From positions 144,001 through 208,000 of the forward strand of contig JAVYIG010001826.1 in NCBI GenBank assembly GCA_035222895.1: DNA of 64,000 nucleotides, read 5' to 3'. Source of the stretch: Strongylocentrotus droebachiensis. Its lineage: Eukaryota; Echinodermata; Echinoidea; Camarodonta; Strongylocentrotidae. Below the pieces are notes generated by a model. The model was not told where the DNA came from and searched no databases. It saw only the letters and a program-made list of their open reading frames with translations. Made by a program: the position numbers and the translations under genes. Positions 44,975 to 55,931 of this stretch are shown piece after piece; positions within the stretch are counted from its first letter, which is position 1, and the number at the start of each line of letters is the position of its first letter.

Positions 44975-45395
44975 GTGGTGGCCCTCCCGGGGGGCAAGGG
45001 GAGCACAGTGCCCCCTCCCCACTTTTTCAAGCACCCGAAAAGTGCCCCTTTTTACATAGGAAAAGTGCCCCTTTAACTTTTTAAGAAGTGCCCCTTTTTA
45101 GATAGGATAGTGCCCCTTTTACTTTGACGAATGCTCCTATTAATTTGTAAAAGCGCCCCTTCCCCTTTTCAACTCTGATAACTGCCCCTTTCATTTGGAC
45201 ACGTACCCCTTTTTCTTCGACAAGTTCCCATTTTCCTTCGCAATCAGTGTTTATTTTCCATTCTCATAAGTGCCCTTTTTAATCTCTAGTAAGTGCCTCT
45301 AGCAGCGGCGTACGCAGGATTTTTTCAAGGGGGGGGTTTTAAAATATTTTGCTCCCGAAAATTTGAAAATCGCGCCGGCCGAAAAGTCGCTCAGT

Positions 45396-45434
<39 letters not shown>

Positions 45435-45510
45435 AAGCGGACACTTTTTTTTTTTTTTTTGGAGGTCAAAAAAAATCGCAACGACTCAGCCAGCCGAAAA
45501 GTCGCTCAGT

Positions 45511-45548
<38 letters not shown>

Positions 45549-47170
45549 AGCGGACACATTTTTTTTTTTTTTTTTGGTCTCGAAATTTCATAATTTGACA
45601 TTTTTGTTCGTTGGGGGGGGGGGGGTAAGGTCACCTTATTTAGGTTAGCCGTGGGTATAATTTTTTTTTTTTTTTTTTTTTTAAATCAAAGGGGGGGGTT
45701 TTTAGGTTTTTATAGGGGGGGTTTACATACATAAAAATACCAAAGGGGGGGGTTTGAACCCCCAAACCCCCCCCCCCCCCTGCGTACGCCCCTGGCCTCT
45801 AGATAGGTACGAGAAGTGCCTCTTTTCACTTCTGATAATTGTCCTATTTGAATCTTAGAGGTACGTGCCTCTTTTACTTTTGACAAGCCCTTTTTTCTCA
45901 AGAAAGTTTCCTTTTTTGTCTTCTCGGAGCCGAGTCTTGTCCTTGAAATATAGTAAAATAGGGGTGAATTTGCGAAAGTGTCCTTACAATCTTATAAATA
46001 GGGGTATTCCAAAGTACGATTTTGTCCTCGTTTTGACGTAAAAAAGAGGGTTAAATTTCACAAAATGTCATTGAAATTGACCGCAAAAGGGGGTTATTTG
46101 CACCCGTGGTAACGGTCATACGTGTCACCCTATGCGGAGGAGTGACCCCACCGGGACAAGATATTGCTTAAGCATCATGCTTTGCAGTTGGGTGTGCTTG
46201 TCTGTAAATGTAATTGCGAGCGTGCAAAGCGATCGAGGAAAAAATGTAAGATGTGTGACGTCGCAGTGCAAAAAATTACATCTTATAAAGAGGAAAAAAC
46301 CAATCCTGATGGGGATATAAGCACATTCTGATAACGGAAGGGTGAAAAAAAAATCTTTGATAAGTAACAAATTAGGTATATTATCTATATGTAGATTCGT
46401 GCGAGCGAGCTTTGGGGGAAATTGCTCTTAGTCGCATGAAATTAATGATGAGAGGAAAAGGGGACAGATCAGAGAAGAAAAGGAGGATGTGTCAAAGTAC
46501 AAAGAGTAATTATCAGAAGTGAAATTGGCGCACTGCTTACATCCAAAACAAGAGGCACTCACCAGGTATGGAAAAGGTCAGTCATGAGAATAGGAAATGG
46601 GCATTTGTCGAAGGGAAAGGGGCCCACATCAGATTTTAATTGGGGCATTTATAAGAGGTGAAAAGGGACATTTATAAGAGGTGAAAAAGGACATTTAAAA
46701 TAAAGGAGAAAGTGCATTAGTTGAATGAAAATGGGCACCGATCATGTTTTTAAGGGGGGCAATTATCGGAGGTGAAGGGGGAACTTATCTGAAGTGAAAA
46801 GGAGTAACTTCTCGTACCTGAAAAGGGTTAGTTACCAGAGAAGGGGCACTTATGCGAAGGGGAAGGGGCCCTTTTTTCAATGGGGCACTTATCATTAGAA
46901 AAAGGGGCACTTATTAGAAAGGAAAAGGAGCACATGTGAAAATATAAGATGCGCTTATCCGTTATCCGAGTTAAAATGGGGGTAGTTATTAAAAGGGAAA
47001 GGGGCCCTTCTTACAAAGGAAAAGGGGCACTTGTCAAAGTAAACAGAGGCACCTCTCAGATTTGAATAGAGCAATAACAGAGGTGAAGGGGCATTTATCA
47101 AGAGTGAAAAGAGGCACTTCTCGTACCTGAAGAGGGGCACTTACTAGTAATTAAAAAGGGCACGTATGAG
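44975..47170. repeat. 2.2-kb GTGCCCCTTTT / AAAAGGGGCAC foldback repeat
   Basis: Left of about 45930 the word AGTGCCCCTTTT and variants recur every 25-40 bp. Right of about 46500 the complement (AAAAGGGGCACTTAT) recurs at similar spacing. The two halves could pair as a long imperfect hairpin around a 0.5-kb centre. It starts near CAGTGGTGGCCCTCCC (44976). The right boundary is diffuse. A hAT MITE is inserted in the left half. Confidence 0.72.
45303..45794. mobile_element. 492-bp hAT-type MITE with 8-bp target duplication
   Basis: GCCTCTAG is present at 45295-45302 and 45795-45802. The ends are CAGCGGCGTACGCAGG and CCTGCGTACGCCCCTG. Inside, a unit (CCGAAAAGTCGCTCAGTG, long G run, AAGCGGACAC, long T run) is duplicated at about 45380-45462 and 45495-45575. 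The long G and T runs are the most error-prone positions in the window. Confidence 0.85.
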
Positions 47171-47219
47171 AATGAAAAATGGATGCTTATTGCGAAGGAA
47201 AATGGGAACAAGACCAAAG

Positions 47220-47900
47220 CGAGAGGATGAGGAAATCGAGAAGGAGGGGATGACGAGGGAGAGAGGGAGAGTGGGAAGAAAGAAAGCAGGCGCGTAAAAC
47301 GTCAAACCTTTATTAAGAGTCGAGAACGGTACAATGAGTCGTTTTCTTTCTCTAATATTATTTAATGAAACATGAAGCCTTCCGAGCTTCACGCGAGAGG
47401 AGGGGGGGGGGGGGGGCGAAACTGAATTCAGACAAGGGTCGGAGTGAAGAGTCGAGAACAGTACAGGAATCGTTTTCTTTCTCTAATAATTTAATGAAGC
47501 GCCAAACCTTCGCGCGGAAAGGGGGAAACTGAATTCAGACAAGGATTAAGAGTCGAGAACGATACAACGAATCTTCTTCTTTCTCTAATAATCCAACGAA
47601 ACGACAAACCTTCCGAGATTCACGCGAGAGGGCGGGGAGCGAAACTGATTACGAGACGAGACAACGAATCGTCTTCTTTCTCTAATAATCCAACGAAACG
47701 ACAAACCTTCCGAGCTTTACGCGAGAGGGGGGCGGGGGGGGGGGGGGCAAAACTGAATTCAGACAAGGATTAAGAGTCGAGAACGGTACAACCAGGGATA
47801 TGAGAGTTCAACTCTCATATCCCTGGTACAACGTACGAATCGTCGTCTTTCTCTAATAATCTAATGAAACGTCAAAGCTTCCGCGCTTCGCGTAGGAGGG
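47220..47900. repeat. About 115-bp tandem array, five to six copies
   Basis: The unit contains AAACTGAATTCAGACAAGG, AAGAGTCGAGAACGGTACAA, CGTCTTCTTTCTCTAATAAT and AAACGACAAACCTTCCGAG, followed by a G-rich spacer. Copies start near 47290 (partial), 47420, 47528, 47645 and 47752. The last carries the 33-bp palindrome insertion. Confidence 0.85.
47793..47825. mobile_element. 33-bp perfect palindrome flanked by a 7-bp duplication
   Basis: CAGGGATATGAGAGTT, one C, then its exact complement. GTACAAC lies on both sides (47786-47792 and 47826-47832). Sister units of the tandem array lack the palindrome at this spot, so it is an insertion. Confidence 0.75.
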
Positions 47901-48239
47901 GGGAAACTCCCCCTCGAACCCTTTAAATTAGCTTGAAGGGATGTATAAACGATCATAGAAAAGATAAGTAAAGAGAGTTTTAAAGAATTCGGGCAATTAG
48001 TATGGTCCGACAGAATTCGGAGAGTCCGTCACTTTGGTGCGCTTTCTCAACTCTAACGATGTAACAAATATTTATTTATTTTTCTTCTTTCTTTTTCTTT
48101 CTTTCTCTCTCCTTTCCTTTTTGGGGGGGATGCTCGAATAATCACAATTTGTTTTTCTTACTTGATTTTGCTTGTTTTAGAACAACTTTAGAAGGGCTAA
48201 TTTTACGATGATGTCATCAGTATGCAATGGGGAAATTCC
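47901..48239. other. Upstream flank of calpain-7
   Basis: Contains a T/C-rich tract (48062-48120) and no gene. Confidence 0.4.
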
Positions 48240-48433
48240 CGTCAACCGCCATCTGTTGTTGAGTGCAATTTCTATTTTTAAAATGGCGACTCCCACGAAG
48301 TGATTTGAAGATTACTTCCGTACGTAAACATTATTAGCTATCGAACACTTCCTGTTGTCAGACGTCTGCGATCTTAGGAATTTTGACATCTGGTGATTCT
48401 GGTGCTAGCGGCAGTAATAGTTTCGGCAGTCAA
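48240..48433 (+). promoter_or_regulatory. Probable TATA-less calpain-7 promoter and 5' UTR
   Basis: Two words matching the YY1 consensus lie 26 bp apart in opposite orientation: CCGCCATCTG at 48247-48256 (reverse) and AAAATGGCGAC at 48280-48290 (forward). Such paired AAnATGGC motifs are common just downstream of start sites of housekeeping genes. The forward copy contains an ATG that would open a six-codon upstream ORF (48283-48303). No TATA box is seen. The transcription start itself is not observable. Confidence 0.45.
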
Positions 48434-48622
48434 ATGGATGATGACTTCGAGTATGTTGACTCGGCCTCCAGCATGTCCAGCGGCGGCCAGGGTTACCCCG
48501 GCGGGAGTGGCGGCGGCAGAGGAAGGGATGAAGAGCTTCTACGAGATGCATATGATTTTGCGTTGAAAGCAACAGAACAGGACAGCTTGGGCCAACACAG
48601 AACTGCTATGTTCTATTACGTG
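48434..48622 (+). CDS. CAPN7: CAPN7 exon 1
   Basis: 63 codons. It has an acidic start [13 protein letters not shown], a Gly-rich stretch, then the first helix of MIT 1 ([14 protein letters not shown]). The donor GTGTGTAG follows TACGTG, phase 0. Confidence 0.85.
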
Positions 48623-50511
48623 GTGTGTAGACCTATCATGATTAATCATGTAAATGTAGACCCTAATCATATTTATTAAAATCATGTGTTTGTCTTGTTC
48701 AAAAGTGGTTGTGAACTGAAGTCATGACTCATGTGAAGTGAAGAAAAGTCTAGATCTAGAGTCTAAACTAAACAGTAAACTTAAAGTTTGAGTTTAAATT
48801 AAAGTCTTATTCAAACAATATAGATCTAGATCTAATTCACATGATACATATGTTATCAATTATTGTTATTAAGTCAACTTGTTTCATTTAGACTAATCTA
48901 TTATCTCTCCTCGGCCCTCCCCAATTTTTGTTATTAACACAAAAATTAAACTTAAAGAAACACAATCAAAGCTGTATAAATATTGGGAGGGTTTTGTATC
49001 CTGATGCTTAACAAAAATACAGCTTTCGCATTTGCCTTTGGATATAACAAAAACATTGCATCAATTTCAAAGAGCACAAGCCTAGACTAGAGTCTAGGGT
49101 GACCCTTTGTACCTTGTACCTTGTGTTCGTCTCTTCCAAAAGGTCTGCTAGGAACTATAACTCGTCGATGACTGACAGATGATGTCACAAGGGGGATGAG
49201 ATCTGGAGGTTTTTGGGGTGGAGCTTAGCATCTTTGAAAAACAAATATTTCAAAAATATTTAAAAATCTATGAAACAAATTCAGAAGTTTACATATCAAA
49301 ATATGAGATGTTTGCAGGACTGCACACCAACAGGAATACACTTGTATTTCGATGTTATGGGCCCTTTAAGTTAGAACTTCAATGAGATGTCCATGCATGG
49401 CCATGCTATGATTAACATAAAGGTGCTACACTGATGCTGCAACATGTTTTGTGCATGATATCAATCGGTGTACATGAACTGATGAACACTGTAATAACTG
49501 ATAATTTATTTGTTGAATATATTTTGTATGTTTTTTTCTTCTGTTGAACAGGAGGCTATCCAAGCAATGTACAATGCTCACCTTGCAAACCCAACCAAGG
49601 GTCTATCGGGAAAATATGCAGAGTATGTCACAAGAGTGAAGGCACTGAAAGACATTGGTAAGACATAGGGACATAGTACCTTTAAAGGGAAAGGGTTGTC
49701 ATTTTCTATGTGCAGCAGGTCATGATACGCTGACACCATATACAATGTATGGTGGAAATAACATTCATGGGTGTACTATTAGTCTGTACACAGCAAACCC
49801 ATTATAGTCCAATCAAGAAATATACCCTGTAGTGTCTTGGAGAGTCTTTGGGTGATGGAAATGTATGAAAATTACTCTAACATATTGGGGGATGAGTGGA
49901 AAAGGTACAGCATTACATAAAGCCCATTGGTCATATATAAATATAACTGTTGAACACACTAAATGCATGCTTACTTGAAACTGGGTTATAAGATCTTCTG
50001 TTTGGAACCAGAAGGGCTTTAACTCCCATACCTTATCTCAAGAACAGAGTTTATTGCCCTCCTGGCCCTGAACAGACAATATATTGTTGTAAGATACAAG
50101 CCTGTTTTATATTATGCTTAGATCGTTTATTTTTTACTGAAGTGGGTTTTTTGTATTTTAAGTGGTTATAAATTGAAAATGATGAATTGTCTGTCTTATT
50201 CAGTCAACAACACAGCAGGAAGCAGTCATGTTGGTGCAGCCAGCGTCCAGCCCGGAGTGAGCGCGGAGGCTGAGAGAGCAAACTTTCTGATTCGTCAGGC
50301 GTTTGAACTGGAGGAGGAAGGAGGGAAGGAGGGAGATGAAGAGGCAGCGGGACTCTATCTCAATGCAGCTGAGCTCTGCATCAAAGCCGTGAGTCAAGCG
50401 TCTTTCTAAGGAGTAGAAATAGATTCTCAGCATGAGAGTGTAGAAGAATGTCAAATTTTGTACATAAAGAGACCACCAGCCTAGATGCTACTTCTGTAAT
50501 GATGATGGTGG

Positions 50512-50560
<49 letters not shown>

Positions 50561-53500
50561 GGTGGTGATGATGATGGTGGTGATGATGATGATGGTGGTG
50601 ATGATGATGGTGGTGATGATGATGGTGGTGATGATGATGGTGGTGATGATGATGATGGTGGTGATGATGATGATGGTGGTGATGATGATGATGATGGTGA
50701 TGATGATGGTGGTGATGATGATGGTGGTAATGATGATGATGGTGGTAATGATGATGATGGTGAGGATGATGATGGTGGTGATGATGATGATGGTGGTGAT
50801 GATGATGATGGTGGTGATGATGATGGTGGTGATGATGATGATGGTGATGATGATGGTGGTGATATTGGTGGTGATGATGATGGTGGTGATGATGGTGGTG
50901 ATGATGATGGTGGTGGTGATGATGATGATGGTGATGATGATGATGGTGGTGATGATGATGGTGGTGATGATGATGATGGTGGTGATGATGATGGTGGTGA
51001 TGATGATGGTGGTGATGATGATGATGATGATGATGGTGGTGATGATGATGGTGGTGGTGATGATGATGGTGGTGATAATGATGGTGGTGATGATGATGGT
51101 GGTGATGATGATTGTAATGCTAATAATGAAAGTGATGACTAATGATAAAGAATTAAAGATGATATGAGTGACACTTAAAGTGATGATAATTATGTATTAA
51201 TAATAACAATGCTTATTGTCAGACTTATTATTTTAGATGATTTAAAATCTATCACACCGGTCTTGATTGACATCCATTATAAAGTTCACAAATGTCCAAT
51301 GTATTTATTTTGGCCATTGTAAGTGGTCATGAGAAAGTATAGATGTTCCATTGTTTATCTTCATGCCCCTCTTTTTTTCTTCTTCCTTTTGTAGAGTAAA
51401 ACAAGTACTCCGGACCAAAAGGCAAAGTTGAGTCGACTTGCAAAGCAGGCCCTTGACAGGTAAAATAAGTTTCTGTACATGTTTTTCAATCTATGTTTAG
51501 TTTTCTAATTCATGACTTGTATGTTTGTATGTGTATAGTGTCCAGTGCATGTTTTATCTGTCTTCAGCGAACCTAAAGTTTAATTAATTCAAAATCAGAA
51601 AACTTTAAAGTGTGCCTTCCTTCCATGTTGTTCTCAACGCCCATGCCTGTTACTAAGAATTCATACTTTCTTTGCAATTCATTAGGGCGGAGGCTTTGAA
51701 GAAGAAGTCCATCACCCAAAGTCTTCCATCCCCTCCGCGGGACCAGCTCCCCTCCATGAACCAGAATCTACCAGACGACAGTCCCATCTTCAACCTTCCA
51801 GAGATACCCCACGATCTCCCCAGCCTAGACACCGGACCACCCTCCCCTGCCACCGGTAGAAACACCCCTAAAGAAAATGGAAGAGGCAGGAGTGCTAGTG
51901 GGTCTGCAGGCGGTTCCACTGCATCAGGCGGGGGTGGTGGTGGAGGTGGAGGTAGCAGCGGAGGAGGTGGTGGTAGTGGAGGTGGAGGAGGCGGTAAATA
52001 CACTCCAGAGGAGATTGCTGTGCTTAGGTAGGGACAGAAATCATTTGAGAATTTCAGAAAAAAATAATTTGACTTTAAGTACATTCCAAATAATGGTAAG
52101 GGTATAATTAAATCCTTGAAATATAGCAACAAAACTTCAAAACTCCATTTATTGTTGCTCATACGAGAAACAAATACAGTTATATATATTGTAAATACAT
52201 AATTGTTTTTTATGTACCATAATTATTTGCTAACTGATTCAAACATATATATTTGAATTTAACGCACATCTTTATGTGTTGCATATACATGAATGTAAGT
52301 GTCTTATATGCACCTTGGTTATTTTTCTTTTTTATCCTTGATTATTGTATATTGATGTATAAAGATTATCAATGACTTTCTTTCTTTTACAGGAAAACAT
52401 CGGACATCAATGGTCGAACATATCTTCCTTTTATATCCCAGGCAGATCTTAAAGAAAGATTTGCATACCCTGTGCCTTTCACGTAAGTAATTTTCCATTT
52501 CATTCTCCCCTTCCCTCACTGTTAGAAATAATAAGATTTTCAGATAATGCAATTTGTCATGAATCATTTTATTTCTGCCTTCCCTACCGTAGGGATTATA
52601 TAGCAAATAATTTTGATTAAAAAAGAAATTATGTCTCCTTGAAATTACATATAGTTGCATAAGATATAGTGGATATAGTGGATTATGTATAGTGGCATAA
52701 GATATCATGAACGACTGTTTGTGTCGATGTGCCCTGTTATAAAAACTTGTCTTACAAAATCTTGTGATTTAAACTTGGTGACATAATTCTGGGACCCGTT
52801 TCACAAAGCCTCTTTTTAATGACAAATTACAAAAATCAGTGACAAATCTGCTGATAACCAATCAAAAGCAAGCATTTCACTAGCTTATAACAAAAACTGT
52901 CATTGGTCACTAAAGACAAGTTCTGTGAAATGGGGCCCTGCCAAAGGCCAAGTATGACTTTAAGTGATCTGGTCAAAGGCTAGTCTCTTAGTTATAGAAG
53001 ATAGCTTTGTCAAAAGGAAAGTACTTTTAACTGAGTAGGGAGAGGACCATGATATTCAGATCGTTTGTGTGTTTGTTTTTCTCTGTTTTTACCACTCCCA
53101 CTTTTGTTTAATCCCAGGGATAAAGATGGCAAGCTTGTTCTGTGCACCAAGCAGAAGGAAAGGTTAGGTAAATGGGTGCGGCCTTCTGATATCTGCAGTG
53201 ATCCTAAAATCATCTACGCTGTATCAAGCTTCAGTGTTAAACAGGTAAGAGGGTCTTCTTCAATCTGGCCTTGGTCACAGGACCACAATCTACCCCGATG
53301 TGCACATGCCTCCACTTTAAATATGTACCTGAATTTGTTGAATGAAACCTTTGGGGTCAAGTTAGAGCGTACATGTATTGTGAACAATTGCAACAATTTT
53401 TAAATGAAATTGTTAAGAGCTGCTGCTGATAGAATAACTGACCTGATTTCCTCCTGGAATTCATCAAGGTATTATTGTATAATACCAGGGCCTCGTCTCA

Positions 53501-55897
53501 TAAAGAGTTGTTGTTGCTCAGAATCAATCGTAAGTCTGTACAGGCACGGCGGAGCACCCCAATTTGCATATCATGAGCGGCCCGTTCTATTTGAATAACC
53601 AACGGACATCTGTGTGAATCCGAACATGTGTGTGCTAGAATGTCAAATCTTAAAATTCGCGTTGCGCCTTTATTACTGCCAATATCGCTATGAAACTTTC
53701 ATACTAACTAAAATTATTATGAATTTTATGTCAGTGAAATAAATACGAAATTCCATGGAATAAAACTTGAGATATTAATGTGTTTTGAGCTTCGCCCCTC
53801 GAAAAACACAACGTCTACTTTATAATGTGATGACCCTATCAAGCAATGCACGAAGTAGAGACTTGGTATGTATATTCATTAGGGTTGAATCCATACATGG
53901 GCGAAATTTTCGCTTCTCCGCTGTATTTTTTTTGGTTATAACATTCTTTTTCATGGGGCTTCATTTTTAAAAGTTGTAGTCAGCGAACTCATTGAACATG
54001 ACGTCATCGATCTCAGCGATGTACTGCGCATGCGTCTTAGGCCCGGTGCAGGCCAGATCGAAACAGCTGAGCCATTAGCGTGCACGTGTGCAGTCGGCTG
54101 GCAAGACATGTATAGCCAACGCACACGCGAGGTTCAGACATGACACACATTTGAATGTATGGGACTGGTCAAACAATTTTGCGACAACGAAGGATTATTT
54201 TTGTTCGATGAGATTCGGACATTGGGGTATGTTTTTCTCTGATACGACCCTATCAAGCAACTATGAAAAGAGATATTTCACAAGGATTGAGATTATTAAA
54301 TTTTCTTTCTGTTCATATGAGGCAATTCTTTCTCGCTCTAAAAGAAATGGTGAATTTTACGGTGATTTTGTATCTCATTTTTTTCGTTTTTGTTCGTCAA
54401 AACTATCCCTTAAATTTCACATTTTCTGTGCATCAATAACTCTTTTTATACACATGAGTGTCTTGCAAATTTATTAAATACTCGATTTAGTAGCTTTGAT
54501 TGTTGATATTCATCACATTAATGAAGAATTTGTCTTCGAAATTTGTTTACTTTTTTTCGCATCGATCGGTACACAATTGTTGATTTTATGCAAATGATGT
54601 TTACTGGACGAGAGTCAATCGCACGGTAATTGGGGTGCTCCACTGTGCCTGTGTAGTCTCGTATCTCTAATGTACATAGTTGCGATTTATATCAATCGTA
54701 AATAAATTGTGATTAATCGCAACAGTTTATAAGACGAGGCCCTGATCTTCTATGTGCTGAATGTTTTTCTTGGATGTTGATTTCAACTCTTTTACTACTT
54801 CTGTCTTTCAGACCATTGTACAGGACTGTTCCTTCCTTGCGTCACTAGCAATATCAGCTAATTATGAAAGAAGGTTCAAGAAACATCTACTTACAAAGTA
54901 AGTTTTTCTCTAATGCTCTATCCAATTATAATGCTAGCAGTTCTGATATTTTGCCATTTAACATTATTTCTTGTCAGCCCAATTTTTTTCTCTCCATATA
55001 CCGGTATGTTTAAAGTGTACCAATCACCTGAAAAATATTTGTTTTTTGTCTTTAGCTAGAATGTGTAAAGTTAACCTCAACATGTTTACCAGGGGACCGT
55101 TTTCTCGAAACCGTCATAAGTCTAACTTCTTGACTATCTCATTGAAATGTGTGTTATAGAATTAACACACGTTTCAATGGGATAGTCAAAAAGTTAGACT
55201 TATGACAGTTTCGAGAAACGGGCCCCTGTAGGTTAATTTTTCAGGAGTATTAGTAAAATGCAGGATAAATAAAACCCTCCCCAAGAAACCCTCGTCTGAC
55301 TTGGGTTCTGTGCCTGCCCGGTTCTTAGTCGACACGTCGTATTTGTGTTTACTGAGAGTACATTTCAACTGCATTATCTCTTTGTAGGAGTCATACATGT
55401 ATGTGAAGCTCATATTTTGATACAGTTCAGTGACATGGAACCCCTACTTTGAGAGCAAAACATGCTTTTGTGATTGCTGCACTGTAACAAGCAAACTCCC
55501 ATCCTGAGTTTAAAAGTTTGATTTTTAGAAGTAAATACGACAGTACGATATTTCCTCAATAAAATTTAAATGTGCTTGTGTATTTTGTGTGTGTGTGCCA
55601 TTTTCAATGGCTAATTGCCCATTCTCTCCTGTAAAGGATCCTACAAGCATCTCACATCAGCAATTTGGGGATGTTCATTGGTTCATCGAACACACCAGTC
55701 ATGATGAAATCATGCATGTATTCAACCAACGGTCCATACAAATACATATACATGCCGCTCATTGGTTCATTGAACGATCATTCCAGACAAACTCTTGCAT
55801 ATTCAACAAAATGTTTGTAAAATGAACTCATAAATAATTCTTCAATATGTCAATGAACACAGTCTAACGAAAAGAGAGTAGTTATTGATAAAAAAAA

Positions 55898-55931
<34 letters not shown>

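Noticed and set aside
45299-45648. Poly-Gly / poly-Pro ORFs
   Set aside because: They come from long G/C homopolymers within the 45303-45794 hAT MITE.
50448-51167. 239-codon ORF of Met and Val repeats
   Set aside because: It is a translation of the GATGGT microsatellite inside calpain-7 intron 3.
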